Source: Nipponacmea schrenckii (lineage: Eukaryota; Mollusca; Gastropoda; Lottiidae). Taken from it: a stretch of DNA of 64,000 nucleotides. A program made the position numbers and the translations under genes. Positions within the stretch are counted from its first letter, which is position 1. The number at the start of each line of letters is the position of its first letter. Below the pieces are notes generated by a model, which made no database searches, was not told the DNA's origin, and saw only the letters and a program-made list of their open reading frames with translations. The stretch is taken from assembly GCA_030562195.1 (NCBI GenBank), contig JAUJPP010000003.1:39872602-39936601 (forward strand). Direction: 5' to 3'. Positions 26,991 through 37,659 of this stretch are shown here, in pieces.

Positions 26991-27487
26991 GATATGAGAA
27001 ACCTGATTAAACCTTTGTAAATTGTTTTGTTTAAAACAACTCTGATTTTTGACAAGATTACTAAAAACATTTAACAATTTCTCATGTAAAACTGGTTATT
27101 TTCCTTCCCAAATATGTTGTTGCTATGAAGACTATTTGAAGTATAAAATGTATAAATATTTCTAATTTTGATGATTCAACAAAACTGTCATTATGTCTAT
27201 GATCTAATGGTTTAAAGTCACAAATATAAATCAATCACCTGTCCTCATAAAATAAGGTCTCACTCAGAAAAAGCTGACAAAATAAGCCAGTAAAATTATC
27301 AGACCAAAGCACAAGAGTAGATTATCCCATATTAAGGTTATACATCTGAATATATCCATAATTACCATAATACATACTACCCCATAAACAAAAAAATAAC
27401 AGAAGGAGAATATCTTCCACTACAGTTCAATATATGTAAATCACAGGTAGTGTGAACAGGATAGTCTATTATAGGTCCCTTTTTAGA

Positions 27488-27659
27488 CAGAAGTGTGAAG
27501 TGCGCAATCTCGCTCCTATCTCTTGTGATCTACATTCTTGCATAAAATCATACTAGTCTCTGACACCCAGACTCCTCAGAGATTGTGTAAATGGGTGGTC
27601 TGGATGACAAGATTGAGGTCAATCAGAGCGCAAGATTGCCTACTTCGCACTTCCATCTA
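27488..27659. mobile_element. Short inverted-repeat element (MITE-like)
   Basis: AGAAGTGTGAAGTGCGCAAT on the left and ATTGCCTACTTCGCACTTCC on the right are imperfect inverted repeats of about 29 bp bounding about 170 bp. The interior has no coding capacity. No target duplication is clear. Confidence 0.5.
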
Positions 27660-28250
27660 TTCTGCTTTTCATTCCCCTAAATGGCTGAAAAAACTGTGAA
27701 TCTGGAGAGAAACACAACAAACAAATAACTAGACTAAATAAGTTCTGTTTTAATAAATTTTTATATCCCGATTAAGTAAAACTATTACTGGAAATGAAAC
27801 AAAATTTATATTTTTTTGTGAGGGGTCATTTGTGGATTAAGAGTATCCTGTCCACACATACCTGTGATGAAAATATTACAATCTGCAGTTTTAAACTTGT
27901 GTATACTCCATTCACAAGATCCACGAATGCTCTGTCTCTAATCCATCTGTTTCTTCTGTCAACATCTGGTAACAAACACAATATATTGTTTTGTAAATAA
28001 ATTTTCTCTATATATAACCTGTATTGATATTTCAACAGAATTTATTCATATGACATTTCTCAATTAGATTGTGAAAGTCTATTTATATTTCATTCATACC
28101 AATGAGCCTTTGCTTAAAAAAAATCAATTTTTGAGGGGAAGTTTATTAGATAGCCTAATGGATAGTAATAATTATGAAAGAGGTACTAAAGTAGGTTTAT
28201 AATATTTAAGTGTATCATCATGTTCTATTTCAATAAAAAAGATGATAATA

Positions 28251-28739
28251 TACAGTATTCTGCAAGTAATCTGACATTCTGCACAATCTGACACCCTGAG
28301 TAATCCAACCTCATTTTCTGGTCTCAATTGATTTCCTTCTGATACATGTTTGAAAAACTCTTGAGTATTCTGACATTGCCTTGCCATCAAATGACTGGGT
28401 TCATGATTCAGAACTTAACCAATGGTTTCGAGTGTGTTCACTAGTATTGAGCTATACTTTTTGATAAAAAATTACAATGTCTTACTGTGCTGTTTACCGT
28501 ACTGAAGGGGCAAATTGTTGATAATTATGAAAAGTTGTTTTGCATTACACAGAAGAATTTACCTATGAAATTTGAATGGTCTTTGTATTATAAGAAAGTT
28601 CTATTGTATGTTACCTGGCTTACTGCATAGTAACATGTGGAATATAACAAAAATTCTCAAAAATCTTCAGTAATCCAACACTCTAGCTAATCCCACATTA
28701 TTTTGCAATCCGGATGTATGTCCGATTACTCTGAGTGTA
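28251..28739. mobile_element. Degenerate TIR element, possible pogo/Tc1-type MITE
   Basis: The left end TACAGTATTCTGCAAGTAAT then CTGACATTC and the reverse complement of the right end (TACACTCAGAGTAATCGGAC then ATACATCCG) align over roughly 60 bp with many substitutions. Repeated short motifs (AGTAATCCAAC, GTAATCTGAC) occur inside. No transposase is present. The termini and TA flanks suggest a pogo/Tc1 relative, but this is tentative. Confidence 0.4.
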
Positions 28740-29004
28740 CATACATACATGTACATAACAAATAAAAAGTACAATATTAGATTGATATATGGTTTAGGGT
28801 CCTTCACTAAGGCCAACATTAGTTGCAGGCCCATTGATCTGGAGTGGCTATTCTGAAATATGCTGGTAAGGCTTAGTTAATAAAGATTAGGACTTAATTG
28901 TGAATATACACTTTAAAGAAATCTTTTAATGAGTTTGTTTAAATGAACTAATTATAAACAGAATTTTCTCATACAGCACGATCTAGGAAAATCATTAACT
29001 TTCC

Positions 29005-29175
29005 TTAAGACCGATTAATCAATTTGTAAGCTTGATTTGACAATAACAAAACCCAACTTTCATAGTGTAAGACTTTTTGTTTTCCTTCAATGTCATCAAC
29101 TTCATCTAAGGCAGATTCAAAATAGTATTCTTCATATTTGAATCTACTCGCTGCGCCACTACAGCTTCCACTAGC
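29005..29175 (-). other. Candidate unassigned coding exon
   Basis: An open frame on the minus strand ends at a TAA just below 29010 after ...AYKLINRS. It has a composition less AT-driven than its surroundings, with a GSCSGAAS stretch followed by an acidic run (DEVDDIEG). An acceptor-like CTCTATAG precedes it near 29.17 kb. I recognise no domain and see no partner exon nearby. It could be the last exon of an unknown gene or chance. Confidence 0.2.
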
Positions 29176-29766
29176 TATAGAGTGATTATACATTTGAAAG
29201 GCTAGTTAATATCTCTATAGACACTTTATAAATAAATAATCAGGTATAATTTATCACTAATTAATGATCCATATCATATCAATTTATCCAATATAATAAT
29301 CACATCAATAACAAGCACTTGATAACCCTCCCTTTATTCTTTTCATTATAAAAATTACAATGTCTGGTAGTATTTTACTTTCTTAGTCTGAAATGTTCAA
29401 GACAAGATTTATAAATAGTTGAAAATGATTGGGTATTCTGGCAATGATGGTTACCACTTTAACACCCACATTTCATTACTATGAATAATATCACTTTTTT
29501 CAACATATCTTTATTGATTTCGTACACCATGTATTTTGAAACATGTTGTCTATTAACCTTTAATATCTCACTTGGTCACAAGTTCTAATCAGCAGGTGAC
29601 CGTTTAAGACCTTGAACAACTTTTTTTTATTTTATAATTCCAATCAATCAGGATGTGCTGGATATTATCTTGATATGTGGTAATAGATAAGAATAAACTC
29701 TTATTACTTTCCCATATTATAGTTAAAGTAATTTATTGTCGTTGGCATACTACTATCACTATAGTT

Positions 29767-29784
29767 GGGGGGGGGGGGGGGGGG
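29767..29784 (+). repeat. Homopolymer run of 18 G
   Basis: An uninterrupted run of 18 guanines is followed by TCTCGGATCGGGG. It lies just left of the repeat element ending at 30.80 kb. It could form a G-quadruplex; its exact length is uncertain in any assembly. Confidence 0.9.
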
Positions 29785-29829
29785 TCTCGGATCGGGGAAA
29801 TAGAAAGAAAATTTAAACCCCTATTTGTA

Positions 29830-30800
29830 TAAGTCAACAACAAAAAAAAACTTCCAAAGATACGTTCATTGAAAAATACGGTTTACAATTACTCAAACTT
29901 TTGTTCCAAGATTTTCATCAATATAAATGATTTACACTAATTTCATTCAAATCAGATGAAACTTTAAACTTAAAGAGTTTCCCAAGTCAAGGGAATAACT
30001 CAATATAGTTCACGAAAAATAGTAAATATTGAACTTGTTCAAGATCTCACAATAAAAATTATCACATCAAATTTCATTCAAATCAGATGAAAACTGATTG
30101 TCTTTGCAATCACAAGCCAATTTTGCAGTGTTTTGAATCAACTACAATAACTCAAAAAAGTTAAAAAAAATCGTCAATTTAGAACTTGAACAACATCTCA
30201 TCAACTTCAATGATCACACCAAATTTCATTCAAATCAGATGAAAACTGTTGTCTCTGTGGTGTTCACAAGTCTGTTTCGACGTGTTTTGACTAAGTCAAG
30301 GGCAATAACTCAAAAAATGTTCACCAAAAAATCATCACTATCAAACTTGCCCAAGATCTCATCAATATAAATGATGACACAAAATTTCATTCAAATCCAA
30401 TGGAAATTGTGATCTCAATTGCGTTCACAAGCCAATTTTGACGCGTTTTGACTAAGCCAAAGGCAATAACTCAAAAACAATTTAACGAAAAATCGCCAAT
30501 TTCACACTTGTCTGAGATCTCTTCAATATAAATAATCACAGCAAGTTTCATTCAAATCAGATAAAAACTGTAGTCTCTATCGCGTTCACAAGCCAGTTTT
30601 GACTAAGTCAAGTGCAATAACTCAAAAACCGTTCATTGAAAAAACGCCAAATTCAAACTTGTCCGAGATCTCATGAATATTAATGATCACAGCAAGTTTC
30701 ATTAAAATCCGACTAAAACTGTAGTCTCTATCGCGTTTACAAGCAATTGTGGACAGACCGACGGACGGACAGGGGTGACGACAATATAATGTGGGCGTAT
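29830..30800 (+). repeat. Interspersed element with ~155-bp internal tandem units
   Basis: TTTCATTCAAATCAGATGAA recurs near 29.94, 30.07, 30.22, 30.38, 30.55 and 30.70 kb with intervening GGCAATAACTCAAAAA, CACAAGCCAATTTTGA and AACTTGTCCAAGATCTCATC motifs. It ends GGACGGACAGGGGTGACGAC then AATATAATGTGGGCGTATAA. The same interior and terminus appear at 22.7 kb (short) and, in reverse orientation, at 61.6 kb. The right end is clear; the left end is uncertain. No coding capacity. Confidence 0.8.
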
Positions 30801-30809
30801 AAAAAATGA

Positions 30810-32240
30810 TCTTGTCATCAGTGATCTAGATTTCTCAACAACTACTATTCCTTAAAACACTTTGAGCACTAGAAAACTGAGTCAAGCATAAAGTTAAACC
30901 CCCACTCATTTTCAAGTAATCAGGACTGTAAAAGTACTGAGCTAGAAATAGAAGTACAAATTGGGTAGAAAATTGATAATAATGAGAAATCAATGTGTAG
31001 AACAGTAGAAAGACTAGAACTAAAACCAGCCATGAGGATATGTGATCAAGCAATTATAAGATCAAAAGGCTGGATCATAATATTAACACCAGAATAAATT
31101 GAGACCATCTTTATTCACCTTAACCCAGGTTAATTGGAACCATAAAGAGTTACTGGTTTAGTTTATAGCCAGATATGATGTAGGTCTGTGAGTGTGGTAC
31201 TAGCTGATGATGTAAAACATCAGACTGTATTATATGACAATTATATGACTATTATGACAGTTTCTAAATACACTGACCTTGAATATAGAATTCTAAATAA
31301 AAAGTCATTAAAATTTGTTGAACTCAAATAATCATATATTTCTTTCAATTCAGATGTCTAATTAAGTTAAGATAATTATTGTTATTGAATGTTTTTCTAT
31401 TTTATACAACTATTCATAGTTTTCTTTGTTAACTTCATTAACAGATTATCCATAAACCTGTTTAAAGTAGACTTTCACTGACCATCCATGCTCTGAATGG
31501 ATTTTTTTTTCAAAAAATGCCTACTCCAGTATATCATTTGACCTGTTCATGCAGTAAAATGAGATAATGAAAGAAAATTATTCAGAACATTTATTGGCAG
31601 GCATAATAACAATGGATATGATCATGAGACTATTTACTCTTGGAAACTCCAACTCTTTAGCTGAAATTCCTCGATTTAAATAAATTCTCTGGTGTTTGGT
31701 TCTTTCCAGCTCAGAATATCATGTAGACCAATCATATCATACTGCTATATAGCAGCAGAATGGTGTTAAAGAGAAACATTAAAGAACAATCACCTTAGTG
31801 ATAGAGTATTTATCATCCTTAATTACATGTCAATCAACAAATATTGTGGTGAATTTGATTGACATTTCCATTATAATCATTTAACATGAATATAGAACAT
31901 TCACTTTTAACTTTGTAAAAATGAATGTGAACAATGATGATTAATACAAATTTCTAGGCAAATATCAGAGGTAAAATTCTTCCCTAAACAGAACAATTGC
32001 AAGTGAAAATGTAGATTATGAATGGAATATTGATTAGAAAAGTGTTGATTTTCAATCTGTCTTTAAGATTAATGTAAATATAATGACATATTCATGACAA
32101 ATAATTCCACTTTCCACACAATTTGATAACAGGTAGTTTATAATTGAACATCTTGTCAACAACGTTGGTAGCTGTCCTACCACATTTTTCTACAAGTTAA
32201 AAAATAGAAAGCATAGAACAAAGAATTCAGCAAGACCATA
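30810..32240. other. Gene-less DNA
   Basis: I see no supported feature. A 70-codon open frame near 30.8-31.0 kb on the minus strand is hydrophobic and unrecognised. Confidence 0.45.
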
Positions 32241-32245
32241 CTATA

Positions 32246-32645
32246 ATAGTGTTTCCACTTGGCCAAAAATGCTGGCTTTAGAAGCTAGCTTTTCTATGTT
32301 CCCACTTGTTAAATTGCCGAACCATTAGTTTTGGAACTGAAAACCACCCTTTTGGTGTTCGCCAATTGATATGGGGGCCAAATGAAAGCTAGCTATAAAG
32401 CCAGCTTTTAAAACTCAGTGGAAAAACAAAAAGCTGGATTTTTCACGTTTGGATATAAAGAAGTACTCGCAAACTTGTACATCGTAGACTTGAACATCAC
32501 GAGCTGTCAAAAAAAATGACACTTATTTTTTTCAAGACTAAAGTGGTTTGGAAACCAGATAAACTCAGTGAAAATACAGAGCGTTCAGCAATAAAGCAGG
32601 CTTTAAGCCTTCTTAGAATTCTTAGTCGAAACGTGGTTATAAACT
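32246..32645. mobile_element. Possible TIR element (~400 bp)
   Basis: The left side reads TATAATAGTGTTTCCACTTGG and the right side, inverted, TATAACCACGTTTCGACTAAG, a weak match of about 20 bp. The interior carries inverted words (GCTGGCTTTAGAAGCTAGCT and AGCTATAAAGCCAGCTTTTA). This resembles a degenerate MITE. No target duplication was confirmed. Confidence 0.35.
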
Positions 32646-33004
32646 TATACTGGACTAGAAATACCAGGATCATACTAGAAAATTACAACACCTAAAACTA
32701 AAAATACTGTAGTATTTGTATTTATAGCCCTCTTACAGTTTTCTATAGTTAACTCATTTAGTAAACGAAAAAAAAAAGGATGGACAAGACTAATTAAAAA
32801 ATAAACTTACATATAATATTAATTGCCATTTAAAACATTTCATCTTAAGCTATGGACATTAGAGATTGGCCTTTAATTAACCTTCAAACTTGACTACTAT
32901 TACAAACATTTATTAGGCTTGTCAGTCTGACTCAGGTTCTCTGAAGTTATCATTAGCCTTCATACCTTTTATGCAAATTATCCAACAACTTGACATTTCA
33001 CTAG

Positions 33005-33582
33005 TTAGTATGTTAAATGTTCATTTAAATTAAATTAATTTTATGTTGAATGTTGACTTAACTCTACACTAGTTAGTATGTTAACTTTACTTAACACTAT
33101 TTAGTATGTTGATTTTACTTAACATTGGTTAGTATGTTGACAATACTTAACACTAGTTATTATGTTGACAATGTAGTTAGTATGTTCACTTACTTTATAC
33201 TAGTAAGTATGTTCACTTTATTTTACACTAGTTAGTATGTTAACTGTACTTTACATGTATGTTGACTTACACTAGTTGGTATGTTGAATTTATTTTCACA
33301 CTAGTTAGTTTATTTACTTACTTTATACTAGTAAGTATGTTTACATTACTTAACACTAGTTAGTATGTTGACTTTGCTTGGCATTAGTTAGTATGTTGAC
33401 TTTGCTTTACTCAAGTTAGTATGTTCACTTTATTTTACACTAGTTAGTATATTTACTTACTTTATACTAGTTAGTATGTTTACATTACTTAACACTAGTT
33501 AGTATGTTGACTTTGCTTTACATTAGTTAGTATGTTGACTTTGCTTTACATTAGTCAGTATGTTCACTTTACTTTATACTAG
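33005..33582. repeat. Minisatellite, ~28-30-bp unit, left part
   Basis: Repeats of ACACTAGTTAGTATGTTGAC plus TTTACTTT, with some shorter or variant units, occur from about 33.0 kb. The array is cut at 33582 by an inserted element and resumes at about 35.01 kb. Confidence 0.9.
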
Positions 33583-35013
33583 AGTTGTGTATTGCGGCCA
33601 TAAATCATATTGCGATATATTGCGATACACCTCTCTGTATTGCAATACGCATTGCGATATATTGCGAAATGTCTTTCAGTTGATTGTTTTTAGCGAATTC
33701 GGATCTGTTATGCATGATATATTACTGTCCCATTAAAACTTAATGAGAGTTACATAGAAATAGTGTAAGTAATGATTATCTTTCATTTATAAACATTAAA
33801 ACAATATCAAATAGTTATTATTCAACTTTCTTTGTTGATCATAAATAAATGAAAAGAAACATGGAGATTTACGTCCTACTCTTCTGCACCTTATGGAATA
33901 ATGAAGACAGCTTGATTATAAGTAAAATAAATATTTTGCACATAATAAATGATAAACACAAAGAAGAAAACAGCCAACCAAAGTTATGGAGTTATTAAAT
34001 CTTCTCCAAAAAAAATTAATTTGTCAACAATAGATCGCTAGAATACCAGTTAAAACTTTGGTTAAAACGGTAACGAAATAAATCCATTTAATTAATGATA
34101 CCGGTATCTGTATTAATCCAGATATTATTAACTCAAAATCGGTGATTGATATCAACATAATAACTTTTTTTGCGGTACATAATATTTTCCAAGATGAAAA
34201 TAGCAGATTTTTTGGTTTTGGAAAAAGTCTGACACCAAAAGCACTGTAACTGCCAGAGTTTTCAAGGTATGGACCTGAAATTTGGCAGCGAATAACTTCA
34301 GATAGTTAGCTACCTGCCTTTCAAATTTCAACTTGATATCTCAGATGCCTGACTTATGAAATTTTGTTTGTCAGCACATTTTATGAATAGTGTTGTACTT
34401 GTTTGTCTGAGATTTGAGGCGCGTTCGATGCTTTCTTTGTGTCGTTTTCCATTAAAATCATATTGGAGGTGTCGTCCTGAGAACAAAAATCGAATGCAAC
34501 CACCTAACAGTACTCATAATAATATATGCACTGCATAGGCCTCAGTACGGTAGAGACAAAACCTTAGAATAAACGGTTTATGCAAGGTGTCTCTGATGTG
34601 TCAACTCTTTCGTCGGACGAGGTGCGTACATAGTAGATCTATGCAGGACTTAACAACAAAAAAAATGCTATACATTTTCAATGTATGTGTAGCGTAGCAA
34701 AACACCTTTCGTCTACGATTTTGACTATCGATCGCTAAAGACAAGATCTTTGACCAGAAAGAAGACACGTTCTGAGGGAACGGATGTTGCAGGTACACTT
34801 TCTAAAATGTTTAGAAAAGGATTTGATTGTCATGAAAGTTCAACAACCACAATCACAGTGTGTCATGTGAAAAGTGAAAGTAGGGTTATAGTTATTATAC
34901 TAGAATGTTCTATTTTTAACAATATGTTGATTATATATACGCTAAGATCAACATCGATATATTGCTTCCAGGTGTCTCCTATCGCAATATATCGATATAT
35001 AGATTATTTCGAC
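33583..35013. mobile_element. ~1.43-kb insertion splitting the minisatellite
   Basis: The insertion starts AGTTGTGTATTGCGGCCATA and ends near ATATATAGATTATTTCGAC. Both ends contain runs built from ATTGCGATATATTGCGATA in inverted arrangement, a subterminal pattern I associate with hAT-type elements. The flanking minisatellite words TACTTTATACTAG appear on both sides. Deleting the element and one copy restores a normal unit, so the insertion is clear, although the exact target length cannot be told inside a repeat. Internal open frames on both strands (up to ~100 codons) show no recognisable transposase. Confidence 0.7.
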
Positions 35014-35150
35014 TACTTTATACTAGTTAGTATGTTTACATTACTTAACACTACTTAGTATGTTTACATTACTTAACACTAGTTAGAATGTTGAAGATAC
35101 TTTATACTAGTTAGTATGTTGACTTTACTTTACACTAGTTAGTATCTAAA
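35014..35150. repeat. Minisatellite, right part
   Basis: Four to five further units of the CACTAGTTAGTATGTT family occur here, continuing the array interrupted at 33582. Confidence 0.88.
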
Positions 35151-35159
35151 CTTTGTACA

Positions 35160-36465
35160 TTGATCATCATAAACTACAATTCAAATTCAACAATAAAAAA
35201 TGAATAATACTTAAAACATCCAATTTTAGGGCTGGGCAAATTTACCATTAACACGATATATACTGATATTATAGAATGATTAAGATATCACTTACACTAC
35301 TATACAGTATATCCTAATGGACTGAATATTCAGCATGATAACCAAATCATCCCATTTGTAGTCACATACAACCACAATGCAACAAATGTCGCTCTTATTG
35401 TTAAGGATTATTACACACGATTACAAGAAAAATACCCCCATGCGTACACGAAGAGACTTGTGACAGCCTATAGACGAAGTAAAAACTTGAGTAACCATTT
35501 AGTCCATGGCAGTCTTGATCGAACCCATCCCACCCCTCAACTACCCAATACCCCCATCTCTCCCCCTTCCAAAAAAACACATTAGCCCTTCTATAATATG
35601 AAACATACTAAATAGTTCATTTCAGAATGTAACCTATAGTATTAAGTTTCTATATTTTAGATATTGAACTGCAGGCCTATCATCATTCTTATAATTAATT
35701 ATATTAAATATGTTTTCTTTTTAAGTGGGAATTGTAAGGAGAACTTTGTATATATATACATTTTGTCGATATTTCTTTCAGATGATCACTATATGTCGGT
35801 GCCGCCAAATTATTATCTTTTTTATTTTTACTACTAACTTAACTAACAGCACTTCAAAATATATAGTTCTTGCTCTATGACCTAGGCCCGTGCTTTTTGG
35901 GAGAATCCTTTTCTCATATCACCTTAACACTACTATATACTGGTTTCGTTGAATTATTGCGATATGCCGTACTGTGGTACAAGCCAAAATGCAAAACATG
36001 ATGCGAGACAAAACAAATGTTTTATGTTTCTATATCGCGATGTTGCTTTTGACCAAATCAGCTTAGATCCAATATGTTAAAAGCTGAAATTTGTTGTTGC
36101 TGTAATAAAATGAAAATGTATGTAACTACTAATGAGAAATTGATTGGGTTTTAGGTTTTTTTTAATTCAAGCAGCAGGTGTTTTATACATGTTATAAATA
36201 GGAGAACTATTAGATCTTTTAGTTATATTATTACTTAGACTTCAAGTCTTACCACCCAAGTACCATTTTCATTAATAACCATCATGTACCAAAGTTAACT
36301 ATGTAATTATTACTGTTCCAAATTTAATTGGTTTCCCAGACAGATTTGATCTTGTTTAGAGTTTTTAGAGAAATTGAGGCTTCATTTAGAAGCTGACAGA
36401 TTAAAAGATCAACTATCAAAATTTTCTGCACTAATAAGATTCCATCGTCTAATTAGAAACTTCCT
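35160..36465. other. Gene-less DNA
   Basis: I see no supported gene, element or array. Confidence 0.45.
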
Positions 36466-36469
36466 GATA

Positions 36470-37010
36470 AAATAATAATGATCAACCACCCCATCACCCC
36501 ATCTACCACCCTTTCTGCAAGTACCAGATAAAATAATACTGATCAACCACCCTTTCTGAAACTACCAGATAAAATTATACTGATCTACCATCCTTTCTGA
36601 AACTTTCTATTAAAATAATACTGATCTACCACCCTTTCTGGAACTACTCGATAAAATTATACTGATCTACCACCCTTTCTGGAACTACCAGATAAAATTA
36701 TACTGATCTACCACCCTTTCTGGAACTACCAGATAAAATTATACTGATCTACCACCCTTTCTGAAACTACCAGATAAAATTATACTGATCTACCATCCTT
36801 TCTGGAACTACCAGATAAAATTATACTGATCTACCACCCTTTCTGAAACTACCAGATAAAATTATACTGATCTACCATCCTTTCTGAAACTTTCTATTAA
36901 AATAATACTGATCTACCACCCTTTCTGGAACTACCAGATAAAATTATACTGATCTACCATCCTTTCTGAAACTACCAGATAAAATTATACTGATCAACCA
37001 CCCATTACTG
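36470..37010. repeat. Minisatellite, 41-bp unit, ~13 copies
   Basis: The unit is GGAACTACCAGATAAAATTA followed by TACTGATCTACCACCCTTTC and T. A divergent unit (AACTTTCTATTAAAATAATA) appears twice, near 36.60 and 36.89 kb, with intervening units in similar order, suggesting block duplication. Confidence 0.93.
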
Positions 37011-37054
37011 ATTAATCATTTTTAAACTTAATTTAAAATAAAATTGATTAAAAC

Positions 37055-37650
37055 ACCTAATGTCTGTATTACTGTGACATAAATATCTTGTGCCTGTTTC
37101 ACTGTGACCAAAATACCTTGTGCCTGTTATACTGTGACCACAATTCCTTTTGCCTGTTATACTGTGACCACAATTCCTTTTGCCTGTTATACTGTGACCA
37201 AAATACCTTGTGCCTTTTATACTGTGACCAAAATAACTTGTGCCTGTTATACTGTGACCAAAATACCTTGTGCCTGTTATACTGTGACCAAAATACCTTG
37301 TGTCTGTTATACTGTGACCAAAATACCTTGTGTCTGTTATAATGTGACCAAAATACCTTGTGCCCATATAACTATGACCAAAATACCTTGTGTCTGTTAT
37401 ACTGTGACCAAAATACCTTGTTTCTGTTATACTGTGAACAAAATATCTTGTGCTTGTTTCACTGTGAACAAAATACCTTGTGTCTGTTATAATGTGACCA
37501 AAATCCCCTGTGCCCATATAACTGTGACCAAAATACCTTGTACCTGATATACTGTGACCAAAATACCTTGTGTTTGTTTTACTGTGAACAAAATATCTTG
37601 TGCTTGTTTCACTGTGATCAAAATACTCTGTGCCCGTATTACTATACCTT
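37055..37650. repeat. Minisatellite, 30-bp unit, ~19 copies, open in several frames
   Basis: The unit is TGTGACCAAAATACCTTGTG followed by CCTGTTATAC. Because 30 is a multiple of three and the unit lacks stops in several frames, long open frames run through it on both strands. The longest (37005-37724, minus) would give a decapeptide repeat TRYFGHSI plus two variable residues. Variant units (CCCATATAAC, TTTGTTTTAC) recur. The array follows the 41-bp array by only about 50 bp. I read it as non-coding satellite DNA: homologous frames open on both strands and no splice-linked neighbour is visible. Confidence 0.92.
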
Positions 37651-37659
37651 TTGTCTGTA

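Noticed and set aside
37104..37547. 147-codon plus-strand open frame with a CYTVTKIP-type repeat
   Set aside because: It is a by-product of the 30-bp minisatellite, which is open in frames of both strands at once.
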